Assembly (NCBI RefSeq): GCF_003014495.1
Contig: NZ_PYGC01000004.1
Location: 62,001 to 126,000, forward strand
DNA: 64,000 nucleotides
Source: Prolixibacter denitrificans
GTDB lineage: Bacteria; Bacteroidota; Bacteroidia; Bacteroidales; Prolixibacteraceae
Direction of reading: 5' to 3'
The translations under genes and the position numbers were made by a program. Below the pieces are notes generated by a model. It searched no databases, was not told the DNA's origin, and saw nothing but the letters and a program-made list of their open reading frames with translations. This document shows, piece after piece, positions 51,633-61,364 of the stretch; the stretch's first letter is position 1; each line of letters starts with the position of its first letter.

Positions 51633-52934
51633 ATGGAATTTACCAAAAGCATACAGGCCTTTCAGGAAGCGCTGGAGTACATCCCCGGCGGAGTGAACTC
51701 ACCGGTGCGTTCGTTCAAGAGCGTGGAAAGTGATCCGGTCTTCATCGAAAGTGCCAAAGGCTCCAAAGTCCGTGACATCGACGGCAACGAATACATCGAC
51801 TATGTAGGTTCGTGGGGACCCATGATTCTCGGTCACGCCCACCCCGACGTGCTGAAAGCATTGTCCGAAACCATGCAGAAGGGCACCAGTTTTGGCGCTC
51901 CCACCCTGCTGGAAACCGAAATGGCCAGGCAAGTGCGGAAGATGATGCCGTCCATCGAGAGCGTGCGGATGGTGAACTCGGGCACCGAGGCCACCATGAG
52001 TGCGTTGCGTCTGGCCCGTGGCTACACCGGCCGCGATTTGGTCATCAAATTCGAAGGCTGCTACCACGGTCACAACGACAGCTTTCTGATTGCTGCCGGC
52101 TCCGGAGCTTTGACTTTCGGAACACCCAACACACCGGGCGTTACCACCGGAACAGCACACGATACGCTCACGGCTCAATTCAACGATTTGGATTCGGTAG
52201 CCGCCCATTTTGAGAAACACGGCGACAACATTGCCGCACTCATCATCGAGCCCGTTACCGGCAACATGGGGGTGGTGGTTCCGACGAAAGAATTCATGCA
52301 GGGCGTACGCGACCTGTGCACAAAACACGGAGCGCTGCTCATTTTCGATGAGGTGATGACCGGTTTCAGGGTAGCCAAAGGCGGCGCACAAAGCCTGCTG
52401 GGCATCGAACCCGATCTGACGACCTTAGGAAAAATCATCGGTGGCGGATTGCCGGTCGGAGCTTACGGTGGTAAAAAAGCCATCATGGATCACCTGGCGC
52501 CACAGGGCCCCGTTTACCAGGCCGGAACCCTTTCGGGAAATCCGCTGGCCATGGCCGCCGGATTGACGCAGTTGCGATTGCTGGACAACGACTCGATGAT
52601 TTATGACGACCTGGAACGGAAAGCCGGTATGCTGGAAGAAGGCCTGAAAAACAGCCTCCGCGAACTGGATTTCCCGGCCGTGGTGAACCGCGTCGGGTCC
52701 ATGTTTACCCTCTTCTTCACGAAAGAAGAGAAGGTGACTTCCTTTGCCGATGTGATGAAATGCGATACGAAGGTTTTCTCCGATTATTTCAAACATTCGC
52801 TGGAAAGCGGCATCTACATGGCGCCGTCGCAATTCGAAGCCGGGTTTGTTTCGGCAGCACACAGCGACGAAGACATTCAGCGCACCATCGAGGCCAGTTA
52901 CAACGCATTGAAAAAAATCAAACAGAAAGGTTAA
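51633..52934 (+). CDS. hemL: Glutamate-1-semialdehyde 2,1-aminomutase
   Basis: A 433-residue PLP enzyme that converts glutamate-1-semialdehyde to 5-aminolevulinate, the step after HemA. Seen: [51 protein letters not shown] and the Schiff-base Lys267 in [32 protein letters not shown] closes the active site. Together with HemA this confirms the C5 pathway from glutamyl-tRNA. Confidence 0.97.
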   Translation: MEFTKSIQAFQEALEYIPGGVNSPVRSFKSVESDPVFIESAKGSKVRDIDGNEYIDYVGSWGPMILGHAHPDVLKALSETMQKGTSFGAPTLLETEMARQVRKMMPSIESVRMVNSGTEATMSALRLARGYTGRDLVIKFEGCYHGHNDSFLIAAGSGALTFGTPNTPGVTTGTAHDTLTAQFNDLDSVAAHFEKHGDNIAALIIEPVTGNMGVVVPTKEFMQGVRDLCTKHGALLIFDEVMTGFRVAKGGAQSLLGIEPDLTTLGKIIGGGLPVGAYGGKKAIMDHLAPQGPVYQAGTLSGNPLAMAAGLTQLRLLDNDSMIYDDLERKAGMLEEGLKNSLRELDFPAVVNRVGSMFTLFFTKEEKVTSFADVMKCDTKVFSDYFKHSLESGIYMAPSQFEAGFVSAAHSDEDIQRTIEASYNALKKIKQKG

Positions 52935-52941
52935 TACCCTG

Positions 52942-53988
52942 ATGCAGACAAACCCGACCGAATCCATTTTATTACGTACCCTGAAAGGCAAACCGACCGA
53001 GCGGCCCCCGGTGTGGTTTATGCGCCAGGCCGGCCGTGTGTTGCCCTCCTACCTGGAGATTAAAAAGCAATACACGTTCTGGCAGATGATGCAACATCCG
53101 GAAGTGGCGGCCAAAGTAACTCTCCTTCCGGTAGACGATTTAGGCGTCGATGCGGCCATCCTGTTTTCCGATATCCTGGTGGTTCCGTATGCCATGGGCA
53201 TGGGCCTCGACTTCACCGACGATGGTCCTGTTTTTGAAGAGCCCCTTGCCTTCCGGGAAAACCCGGTAGCTGGCCTCTTTCCCGATCCGGCGAAACTGGA
53301 TTACATCTACGCTGTGATTGACGAAATCAACCGCACCAAACCGGCCAATATCCCGCTTATCGGATTTTGCGGGGCACCGCTCACCGTGCTGTTGTTCATG
53401 CTGCAGGGATTGGGACGTAAAGGAGATTTCCCCGATGCGATTCGGTTTATCTACGAAAATAAGGAAACTACGAAGCAGCTGATTGACGCCCTCACCGAGA
53501 TGTCCATCGAGTACATCAAAGGGCAAATCAAACACGGCATCGATGTCTTCCAACTCTTCGATACCCACGCCGGTCTGCTGCCGTTCGATGTATACAACGA
53601 ACTGTTCCTTCCGCCCGTGCGGAAAATAGCACAGGTGGTTCGCGACGCCGGACTGCCCTTCATCTTCTTCCCGAAAGGGATTGGAACCGGGTTGGCCGGT
53701 ATTTCACCCGAAGAGGCAGATTTCCTCAACATCGACTGGCAAACACCGCTGACCACTGCCCGGAAACTGGTCCATTCCGACATCGGGCTGCAGGGGAATA
53801 TCGACCCGCGGCTACTGTTTGCACCGCAGGAAGAAATCGAAAAGGAACTGAAAAAATACCTCCGCTTTGGCGCGGAAAATCAAAACTGGATTTTCAACCT
53901 GGGGCACGGCTTTATGCCCGGTATCCCGTTTGAAAACGCCCGCTTTCTGGCCGACTGGGCAAAGAATGCCGACTGGAAACGGTCATAA
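52942..53988 (+). CDS. hemE: Uroporphyrinogen decarboxylase
   Basis: A 348-residue TIM-barrel enzyme that removes four carboxylates from uroporphyrinogen III to give coproporphyrinogen III. The substrate-binding signature is PPVWFMRQAGRVLPSYLEIK near the N-terminus; ILFSDILVVPYAMG and GFCGAPLTVLLFML follow, and the C-terminus has NLGHGFMPGIPFENA. It begins 7 bases after hemL. Confidence 0.97.
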   Translation: MQTNPTESILLRTLKGKPTERPPVWFMRQAGRVLPSYLEIKKQYTFWQMMQHPEVAAKVTLLPVDDLGVDAAILFSDILVVPYAMGMGLDFTDDGPVFEEPLAFRENPVAGLFPDPAKLDYIYAVIDEINRTKPANIPLIGFCGAPLTVLLFMLQGLGRKGDFPDAIRFIYENKETTKQLIDALTEMSIEYIKGQIKHGIDVFQLFDTHAGLLPFDVYNELFLPPVRKIAQVVRDAGLPFIFFPKGIGTGLAGISPEEADFLNIDWQTPLTTARKLVHSDIGLQGNIDPRLLFAPQEEIEKELKKYLRFGAENQNWIFNLGHGFMPGIPFENARFLADWAKNADWKRS

Positions 53989-53999
53989 ATGCATCAAGA

Positions 54000-55376
54000 A
54001 TGAATAACGAATTATTAGAGAAATACAATCGTCCGGTACCCCGTTACACCAGTTATCCGCCGGCCAATTTCTTTACCGAAAGTTTTACCGAAACCGATTA
54101 TCGGAAAGCACTGGCTGAGTCGAATGACTGGGAACCGCAAAACATCTCGTTCTATTTCCACATTCCGTTTTGCCGGAAAATGTGTTTTTTCTGCGGCTGC
54201 AACTCTTTCCCCATGAAAAAGGATGAAACCGTGAAACGGTACATGGAGGCAGTGAAGAAGGAGGTGGAAATGGTGAAAGAATACATCGGCCCCGGACGGA
54301 AAGTTTCACAGATTCACTACGGCGGCGGTACGCCCAACGCTATACCGGTTCATTACCTGGAAGAGTTGAACCAGTTGCTGTTCGATAATTTTTCGTTCAT
54401 CGAGCAACCGGAGATTGCCATCGAATGCAACCCGGCCCATCTCGACGAAGAGTCGGTAAAACGATTGAAAGGAGCCGGCTTCCGGCGCTTCAGCATCGGC
54501 ATCCAGGATTTCGATACGAACGTATTGAAAGCGGTCAACCGGGATCCGTCCCAGCTTCCGGTGGACGAACTCATTCAATTGCTGAAAGAAGGCGACGAAC
54601 CGGTGGATGTCAACCTCGATTTCATTTACGGCTTGCCCAACCAAACCGTCGACAGCTTTATTGCGGCCATCGAAAAGGCCATCACGATGAAGCCCGACCG
54701 GTTGGTGACGTTCTCGTACGCCCATGTTCCGTGGGTGAAGAAGAGTCAGAAACGCCTCGAAGTGATTGGCCTTCCAAGCAACGAGGATAAGATTGCCATG
54801 TTCGACCGGGCCAGCGAATTGTTGATTGACAGCGGCTATCACGCCATCGGTCTCGACCATTTCGCGTTAGCCAACGACGAATTGACCATTGCTCATAAAG
54901 AGCGCCGGTTGCACCGGAATTTTCAGGGTTATTGCACCCGCCGGACCACCGGACAGGTTTACGCTTTCGGTGTTTCGGGCATCAGTCAGCTGGAGCAGGT
55001 ATATGCGCAAAACAGCAAATCCATCAACGATTATATGCAGCAGGTCGAAGAAGGCCATCTGCCCATCGCCAAAGGCTACCGGCTGAACGACGATGAGCGT
55101 ATCGTCCGCGAAGTAGTGACCGAAGTGATGTGTAACCGACAGCTTCAATGGGAAGATATGGCCGAACGTTGCCGGGTTTCGCAGGACACTGTTCGCCAGG
55201 CCGTCCATTACGAAGCGGCTAAGCTTGACGAGCTGCAAACCGATGGCCTGATTCAATTCGATAATGACAAGATACACGTCACCGAGGAAGGAAACCTCTT
55301 CATCCGCAACGTGGCCGCCACGTTCGACCCGTTGATGGGCGGCGACAACGAGTCCAAATTTTCCAAACCAGTCTGA
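54000..55376 (+). CDS. hemN: Oxygen-independent coproporphyrinogen-III oxidase (radical SAM)
   Basis: A 458-residue radical-SAM enzyme that oxidatively decarboxylates coproporphyrinogen III without O2. The cluster-binding cysteines are Cys58, Cys62 and Cys65 (FCRKMCFFCGC), with the additional Cys67 typical of true HemN. RYTSYPPANFF at the N-terminus, IHYGGGTPNAI, IECNPAHL and DFIYGLPNQT support HemN rather than the haem chaperone HemW. Length matches E. coli HemN (457). It lies 11 bases after hemE and 3 before hemG. Confidence 0.95.
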   Translation: MNNELLEKYNRPVPRYTSYPPANFFTESFTETDYRKALAESNDWEPQNISFYFHIPFCRKMCFFCGCNSFPMKKDETVKRYMEAVKKEVEMVKEYIGPGRKVSQIHYGGGTPNAIPVHYLEELNQLLFDNFSFIEQPEIAIECNPAHLDEESVKRLKGAGFRRFSIGIQDFDTNVLKAVNRDPSQLPVDELIQLLKEGDEPVDVNLDFIYGLPNQTVDSFIAAIEKAITMKPDRLVTFSYAHVPWVKKSQKRLEVIGLPSNEDKIAMFDRASELLIDSGYHAIGLDHFALANDELTIAHKERRLHRNFQGYCTRRTTGQVYAFGVSGISQLEQVYAQNSKSINDYMQQVEEGHLPIAKGYRLNDDERIVREVVTEVMCNRQLQWEDMAERCRVSQDTVRQAVHYEAAKLDELQTDGLIQFDNDKIHVTEEGNLFIRNVAATFDPLMGGDNESKFSKPV

Positions 55377-55379
55377 CAA

Positions 55380-56750
55380 ATGAGCAATACACAAAATACC
55401 GATGTCATTATTATCGGCGCAGGTCTCACCGGTCTGACCGCCGCACATTACCTGAAAAAGCAGGGCAAAAATGTTCGTGTCATCGAAAAGAACACCCACA
55501 CCGGGGGGGTGATTCAAACCGTCCGGGAGGATGGCTTCACCTTCGAAACCGGGCCGAATACCGGAGTGCTGGGCAATCCGGATGTAGCCGAACTCTTCGA
55601 GGAACTGCAGAAAGATGTGACACTCGAAACAGCCGATCCGGCTGCCAAACGGCGCCTCATCTGGAAAGGGAAAGACTGGCATGCGTTGCCCTCCGGCCCT
55701 ATATCAGCCATCGGCACACCCCTCTTTACCTGGTACGATAAGTTCCGGATTCTTGGCGAACCGTTTCGGAAGAAAGGCACCAAACCGAACGAATCGGTGG
55801 CTGACCTGGTCCGTCGCCGGCTGGGGAAAAGCTTCCTCGATTACGCGGTCAATCCGTTTATCTCGGGCGTATATGCCGGTGACCCGGAATACCTCGTCAC
55901 CGAGTTTGCCTTGCCCAAGCTGTTCAATCTGGAACAAAATTACGGCAGCTTTGTGGGCGGCGCCATGAAAAAACGAAAAGAGCCCAAAGAGCCTCGTGAT
56001 TCGAAAGCAACACGGGAGGTTTTCTCGGCCCAGGGAGGTCTCGTATCATTGATTAAGGCGCTGGAAAAGTCGGTCGGATTGGAGAGCATTACGCTGGGCG
56101 CGGAAAACACGCACGTTCAGCCCGACCGGGATGGATTCACCGTCACAACCACTGCAGATGGCGAAACCCAAACCGTCCGGGCACCCAAGGTTATTTCAAC
56201 GGTTGGGGGCCATGCGTTTGGCGGTCTCTATCCATTCCTCGCAGATGAGGAACTGGCTCCCTTCCGGGAACTAGAATACGCGACTGTTACGCAGGTCATT
56301 CTGGGATTCAAAGATTGGAAAGGCATGCCACTCAATGCCTTTGGCGGCCTCATTCCCGCAAAGGAAAACAAAAATATGCTGGGCGTATTGTTTACCTCGT
56401 CGTTTTTTCAGAACCGTGCACCGGAAGGTGGCGCTGTCTTATCAGTCTTCATGGGCGGTATCCGCCATCCGGAAATGATTGATTTCAGCGACGGGCAGAT
56501 TCAACAAGTACTGGAAAAGGAACTGGTCCCGATGATGAAACTGACGGAACTAAAGCCGGATCTTCAGCACATTTACCGCTACCGGCACGCCATTCCGCAA
56601 TACGGTGCCAATTCGAAGGAGCGCTTTGAAATGATTGACCGCCTGGAAGGAAAATATCCCGGACTGATTCTGGCCGGAAACATCCGGAACGGCATTGGGA
56701 TGGCCGACCGCATCAAACAGGCGCGAATGATAACCGAAAAAGAAATTTGA
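55380..56750 (+). CDS. hemG: Protoporphyrinogen oxidase (FAD-dependent, HemY type)
   Basis: A 456-residue flavoprotein that aromatises the macrocycle. The FAD-binding IIIGAGLTGLTAAHYL and IEKNTHTGGVIQT are at the N-terminus; the C-terminal ILAGNIRNGIGMADRIKQ completes the FAD site. The sequence belongs to the O2-using HemY/PPO class (often labelled hemG in Bacteroidota), not the small flavodoxin-like E. coli HemG. The TGA stop shares its last base with the next ATG. Confidence 0.94.
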   Translation: MSNTQNTDVIIIGAGLTGLTAAHYLKKQGKNVRVIEKNTHTGGVIQTVREDGFTFETGPNTGVLGNPDVAELFEELQKDVTLETADPAAKRRLIWKGKDWHALPSGPISAIGTPLFTWYDKFRILGEPFRKKGTKPNESVADLVRRRLGKSFLDYAVNPFISGVYAGDPEYLVTEFALPKLFNLEQNYGSFVGGAMKKRKEPKEPRDSKATREVFSAQGGLVSLIKALEKSVGLESITLGAENTHVQPDRDGFTVTTTADGETQTVRAPKVISTVGGHAFGGLYPFLADEELAPFRELEYATVTQVILGFKDWKGMPLNAFGGLIPAKENKNMLGVLFTSSFFQNRAPEGGAVLSVFMGGIRHPEMIDFSDGQIQQVLEKELVPMMKLTELKPDLQHIYRYRHAIPQYGANSKERFEMIDRLEGKYPGLILAGNIRNGIGMADRIKQARMITEKEI

Positions 56751-57655
56751 TGAAAGAGACAGCCCGGATAGCGGAGCTTTACAGCGAATTGCAGGAGAAA
56801 ATGTGTGCCCGCCTCGAGCAGGCCGACGGCAAAGCCACGTTCAGTCGCGATGCCTGGAAGAAAAACATTGGCGGTGGCATGACACGGGTGATTGCCGGCG
56901 GAGACAGGATTGCCAAGGGAGCGATCAACTTCTCGCACGTGGAAGGCACCTACAGTGCCCAAATGGAGAAACTGCTTGGCGAAAAAGCTTCGGCGTATGC
57001 GGCAACCGGCATCTCCTCCATTCTGCATCCGGTGAACCCACACGCACCCATTATTCACATGAACGTGCGCCATTTCAGTCTCGACAACGGTGTACAATGG
57101 TTTGGCGGCGGCATCGACCTCACGCCCCACTACATCGACAAAGCCGGAGCACAGCAATTTCACCGGAAACTGAAGGAAATCTGCGACCGGTATTCGCCTT
57201 CGTTCTATCGCGATTACAAGAAATGGGCTGACGACTACTTCTTCATTCCTCACCGTGATGAAACCCGTGGCGTGGGAGGCATCTTCTTCGACCGGCTGAA
57301 ACCGACCGAAGAGATTCCGCTGAAAAAATTGATACAATTCACGGTCGATTTAGCCAGTGCGTACCCGGAAATGTATGCCGGACAACTGGCAAGATACGCT
57401 GATAAACCTTTCACCGAAAGGGAAGAAAAATGGCAGCGAATGCGGCGTGGACGGTACGTGGAATTCAACCTGGTGTACGACCGGGGAACGAAATTCGGAC
57501 TGGCCTCGGGAGGAAACACCGAAAGCATTTTGGTGAGCATGCCACCGGAAGCCGTTTGGGAATACAACTACACACCGGAATCCGGTTCACGCGAAGCCGA
57601 AACCCTTTCATTACTGAAAAAAGATATTGACTGGGTGAACTGTTTAAAGGATTGA
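56750..57655 (+). CDS. hemF: Oxygen-dependent coproporphyrinogen-III oxidase
   Basis: A 301-residue enzyme doing the same conversion as HemN but with O2. Seen: GGGMTRVIAGG, INFSHVEGTY, the signature HFSLDNGVQWFGGGIDLTPHY, and FIPHRDETRGVGGIFFDRL. The ATG at 56750 overlaps the hemG stop; a preceding TTG is not needed. Having both oxidases in one operon suggests haem synthesis with and without oxygen. Confidence 0.95.
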   Translation: MKETARIAELYSELQEKMCARLEQADGKATFSRDAWKKNIGGGMTRVIAGGDRIAKGAINFSHVEGTYSAQMEKLLGEKASAYAATGISSILHPVNPHAPIIHMNVRHFSLDNGVQWFGGGIDLTPHYIDKAGAQQFHRKLKEICDRYSPSFYRDYKKWADDYFFIPHRDETRGVGGIFFDRLKPTEEIPLKKLIQFTVDLASAYPEMYAGQLARYADKPFTEREEKWQRMRRGRYVEFNLVYDRGTKFGLASGGNTESILVSMPPEAVWEYNYTPESGSREAETLSLLKKDIDWVNCLKD

Positions 57656-57697
57656 CCTGTTTTCTAAACAAAAATTTAACTACCTAAAATTGCTTTC

Positions 57698-58717
57698 ATG
57701 GCCGTAAAGAAAACAGCTGTTCTCCTGATGAATGTCGGAACGCCCGACGAGCCGAAGGTTAGCAGTGTTCGTCGCTACCTGTTTCAGTTCCTCAACGACC
57801 AGCGGGTGATTGACATTCCCTGGCTACTGCAGAAAATATTGGTGAACCTGATCATCGTTCCGTTCCGGGCCCCCAAATCGACGAAATTGTACCAGCAACT
57901 CTGGACTAAAGAAGGCTCCCCATTGGTGGTTTTTGCCAACAGCGTACAGGAAAAACTGGAAGAACGTCTGCCCAAAGGCGACAAGGTTTTTGTGGCCATG
58001 CGATACGGCAATCCGTCGTTAAAAGTAGCCTTGAAGCAAATTAAGGAAGGTGGATTCGAACGAATTATCCTGTTGCCATTGTTTCCGCAATATGCCTCCT
58101 CCTCTACCGGAACGGCTGTTGAAGCCTTTTGGTCCGCCGTCCGGAAGTGGAACGTCATTCCCGATGTGCAGGTTATCAGCCAGTTTTACGACCGTCCTGA
58201 TTTCATCAAGGCTTTCGCCGAACGAATCCGCGAACAAAAGCCGGAAGAATATGATCACGTCATTTTCTCTTATCATGGGTTGCCCCTGCGCCACCTCGAC
58301 AAATCGCACCCCGGCATCAGCAATACCACCTGTACCTGTCATGAAGGCATGCCGGCACACGGAACCTTCTGCTACAAAGCCGCCTGTTATGCTACTTCCC
58401 GCAAGCTGGCTGACGAACTGGGCCTGAAACCCGGCGATTATACGGTATCGTTCCAATCACGCTTATCGGATAAATGGATCAAACCATTCACGGACAAACT
58501 GCTGGAAGAGCAGGCCAAACAAGGTGTGAAAAAGCTGTTGGTGGCAGCCCCGTCCTTTGTGGCCGACTGCCTGGAAACCCGCGTGGAAATCGGCATTGAT
58601 TACAAACGCTTCTTCACCGGAAACGGTGGCGAAACGCTCACGATGGTGGAGAGCCTCAACGACCATCCCCTGTGGATCGATGCCCTGGAAGCGATGGTAA
58701 AAGAAAAGATGAACTAA
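57698..58717 (+). CDS. hemH: Ferrochelatase (protoporphyrin type)
   Basis: A 339-residue enzyme that inserts Fe(II) into protoporphyrin IX. VLLMNVGTPDEPKVSSVRRY opens the protein; the catalytic His is in FSYHGLPLRHLDKSHP; GDYTVSFQSRLSDKWIKPF follows. Several clustered cysteines (TTCTCHEG, TFCYKAACYA) occur in the region where many bacterial ferrochelatases are Cys-rich; a 2Fe-2S cluster is not implied. Last gene of the haem operon, followed by a strong terminator. The substrate (protoporphyrin, not coproporphyrin) follows from the upstream PPO/CPO order. Confidence 0.96.
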   Translation: MAVKKTAVLLMNVGTPDEPKVSSVRRYLFQFLNDQRVIDIPWLLQKILVNLIIVPFRAPKSTKLYQQLWTKEGSPLVVFANSVQEKLEERLPKGDKVFVAMRYGNPSLKVALKQIKEGGFERIILLPLFPQYASSSTGTAVEAFWSAVRKWNVIPDVQVISQFYDRPDFIKAFAERIREQKPEEYDHVIFSYHGLPLRHLDKSHPGISNTTCTCHEGMPAHGTFCYKAACYATSRKLADELGLKPGDYTVSFQSRLSDKWIKPFTDKLLEEQAKQGVKKLLVAAPSFVADCLETRVEIGIDYKRFFTGNGGETLTMVESLNDHPLWIDALEAMVKEKMN

Positions 58718-58809
58718 ATCCCAAGCCGATATTGACAAGATAATGGACACGGTTGTCAAAGTTTTTGATAAAACAGCCGTTCCCCTAGACATTCTATTCA
58801 CTGATATAC

Positions 58810-58838
58810 ATGCCCTTATCGATAAGGGCATTTTTTTT
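58810..58838 (+). terminator. Rho-independent terminator of the haem operon
   Basis: TGCCCTTATC and GATAAGGGCA (58811-58830) form a perfect 20-base palindrome, extendable by an A-T pair, followed by eight T (58831-58838). A weaker hairpin, TTGACAA/TTGTCAA (58732-58759) with five T shortly after, lies in front and may act as a first stop. Confidence 0.92.
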
Positions 58839-58860
58839 GATTAACTTTTTCAAAGAATTA

Positions 58861-58911
58861 AGCTGGAAAGCTTCAGCACGAAATCCTGTTGAAGCACTGA
58901 GGTACGAATAA
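58861..58911 (+). pseudogene. 3'-terminal remnant of an FtsX/MacB-type permease gene
   Basis: Sixteen codons plus TAA read SWKASARNPVEALRYE. The intact permease that follows (58968-61343) ends SWKAATKNPVEALRYE, so 13 of 16 residues agree. Upstream in this frame homology stops, and the haem terminator lies about 20 bases away. This is the tail of a lost tandem paralogue, its body removed by deletion or by a rearrangement that joined the haem operon here. Confidence 0.75.
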
Positions 58912-58967
58912 ATCAAATCAGTAGCGACTGCTCAATTGAATCAAACAAACGAGTAAAATAGAAAAAA

Positions 58968-61343
58968 ATGGATGTTATCTTTTTCAAACTCGCTTTACGG
59001 AATATTTTGAAAAACAAAATGAATTCCATTATTAATATTTTGGGATTCTCTATAGGAATTGCAGCTTGTCTTTTTCTATTTCTGTTTGTAAAATATGAAT
59101 TTAGTTTCGATAAGTTTTTCCCAAACCATAATCGAATTTATCGGGTAGTCAGTACAACCAAGACTAACCGGGGCGTCTCATCATCTGCATTTGTATATTA
59201 TCCGGTGGCACCCGATATGAAATCAGAAATACCTGGAATTGATGCATATTGTCGTGTTACCATGGAAAATCCTGCGAAGGTATATTCTGGTAACGCCCTT
59301 TATTCAATAAATAATCTTCGTTTTGCGGATGACAATTTCTTCCCTTTTTTCCATTTTAAATTGCTCACAGGAAATCCAACAACTGTACTGAACAATGCAG
59401 ATAAAATTGTACTGAGTGAACATACAGCCAAACAACTATTCGGAAATTCCAACCCGATTGGTAAAACACTCAAATACAACCATAAATTACTCACGGTTAA
59501 CGGAATTGCGGCCAATCCTCCTCGCAACACCCACCTCACTTTTGATGCTATTATCTCATTAAAATACATCGGACAAAGCGATGATTACAAAGGATGGGAT
59601 GGCGGATGGACAATGCTTTCGTACCTGGAACTATCAAAGGGCACTTCCCCACAACAAATAGAGAAGGCATTTCCGGATTTTCTTCAGAAAAAGATTAATG
59701 ACAAATGGAATCGTTCGGGGTGGTCCTATTCTGCATCATTGCAAAATATTGAAAATGTTCACTTATCAGATGGCTCCATTCAATACGATTGCTCTTCAAA
59801 TCGCAGCAAAAGCAGCATCTATATTATTGGCAGTATCACCCTGCTGATTTTATTACTGGCCATAGTCAATTATATTATTCTATATACTGCCCAGAGACTT
59901 GCAAAAAAGAAAGATTTGGGTCTTCTTAAAATCTTTGGTGCAGAAAAATACGCACTGATATTTCAGACTTTCATTGAAGTCCTGATATTAACAGCGACCG
60001 CTTCGTTAGTGGGAATTATCCTCCTTCAGGTGTTTTTACCTTTCCTGAATACCTACCTACAAACGACTGTCTCGATGCAGGAATCAGTCTTGTCTATAAT
60101 AGTCTTTCTATTAATTATCATTTCTCTTTTATCACTTGTTGTCTCCTTCTTTTCATCAAGAAAAGTGATAAAAACAAAATCAATTGAAGCATTAAAGGAT
60201 ACAACAATGGCGGCCGTATCCGGAAAAATGAGAAACAGACTACTGGTTTCTTTTCAGTTTGCTGTCGTCATCCTTTTGCTTGTTTCCGTTTTTGTTGTAG
60301 CCAGACAAAACAGTTTTTTATTGAATCATGAATTAGGTTTTGACAAGGACAATGTTCTTTCTGTCTATTCTGACGACGAATTCATGAACAATGAACTGGA
60401 TGGCTTCAAACAGGATTTACTCCAATTAGCTTCTGTCCGCGCCGCCAGCCTAAGTAGTCAGACTGTAGGTAATGGCCTGACTGCAAACGGATATAAATTG
60501 GAAGGTGAACAACAGCGAACTATCATAAATGCACTCTACACCGATGCCGACTTTTTTAAATGCTTCGACGTCCATATTATTAGAGGCAGGAACTTCAGGG
60601 GAAATAAAAGCCTCGACAAAAATGCCGTATTGGTCAATCAACAACTGGTAAAAAGGGCCGGATGGAAAAACCCCATTGGTAAAGAAATTGACCGTGATGG
60701 AAAACTAAACGTGATTGGCGTCGTGAACAATTTCAACTTCAAACCACTGACATCCAACATACAGCCATTAATTATTATGGCTAATCCATCGTGGGATGGA
60801 TGGGGTTACCAGGTTGTGAATATCCGTTTTCAAACAGCCGATATACAAAGTCTGGTCCACCAAATAAAGAAACTCTGGAAGAACAGGTTTCCGGAAACTC
60901 CTTTTCAGATTTCATTTCTCGATGATGCGTTGGCATCCAACTATCAATCTTATCAGGCCCAGCAAAAGATTATTGGTTTTTTCAGCTTACTAGCTATGTT
61001 CATCGCCCTAATCGGCCTGTTTGGTCTTACCGTATTTACAACGCGCCAGCGTACCAAGGAGATCGGTATCCGCAAAGTTAACGGGGCTAAAGTTTCAGAG
61101 GTAATGACCTTGCTCAATATGGGCTTTATCAAGTGGGTCGGTATAGCTTTTGCAATTGCCGCACCCGTTGCCTGGTTTGCCATGAATAAATGGCTGGAAA
61201 ACTTCGCTTACAGGACCAGTTTAAGCTGGTGGATTTTTGCCTTAGCAGGAATACTGGCCCTGGTAATTGCGCTACTCACGGTAAGTTGGCAAAGCTGGAA
61301 AGCTGCGACCAAAAACCCTGTAGAAGCGCTGAGATATGAGTAA
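58968..61343 (+). CDS. ABC-transporter permease, MacB/FtsX type
   Basis: A 791-residue membrane protein with the double MacB_PCD plus FtsX plan. A first helix (NIILGFSIGIAACLFLFLF-like, about 22-40) and a periplasmic domain are followed by three helices, an internal second start-like helix (about 425-445) with another periplasmic domain, then three C-terminal helices ending ALLTVSWQSWKAATKN. LFGLTVFTTRQRTKEIGIRKVNGA is the classic FtsX signature. Mechanotransmission-type members do not transport through the membrane but move periplasmic substrates. No ATPase gene is in the window. Confidence 0.9.
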   Translation: MDVIFFKLALRNILKNKMNSIINILGFSIGIAACLFLFLFVKYEFSFDKFFPNHNRIYRVVSTTKTNRGVSSSAFVYYPVAPDMKSEIPGIDAYCRVTMENPAKVYSGNALYSINNLRFADDNFFPFFHFKLLTGNPTTVLNNADKIVLSEHTAKQLFGNSNPIGKTLKYNHKLLTVNGIAANPPRNTHLTFDAIISLKYIGQSDDYKGWDGGWTMLSYLELSKGTSPQQIEKAFPDFLQKKINDKWNRSGWSYSASLQNIENVHLSDGSIQYDCSSNRSKSSIYIIGSITLLILLLAIVNYIILYTAQRLAKKKDLGLLKIFGAEKYALIFQTFIEVLILTATASLVGIILLQVFLPFLNTYLQTTVSMQESVLSIIVFLLIIISLLSLVVSFFSSRKVIKTKSIEALKDTTMAAVSGKMRNRLLVSFQFAVVILLLVSVFVVARQNSFLLNHELGFDKDNVLSVYSDDEFMNNELDGFKQDLLQLASVRAASLSSQTVGNGLTANGYKLEGEQQRTIINALYTDADFFKCFDVHIIRGRNFRGNKSLDKNAVLVNQQLVKRAGWKNPIGKEIDRDGKLNVIGVVNNFNFKPLTSNIQPLIIMANPSWDGWGYQVVNIRFQTADIQSLVHQIKKLWKNRFPETPFQISFLDDALASNYQSYQAQQKIIGFFSLLAMFIALIGLFGLTVFTTRQRTKEIGIRKVNGAKVSEVMTLLNMGFIKWVGIAFAIAAPVAWFAMNKWLENFAYRTSLSWWIFALAGILALVIALLTVSWQSWKAATKNPVEALRYE

Positions 61344-61364
61344 CTTTAAAGAGAACCTAAAAAT

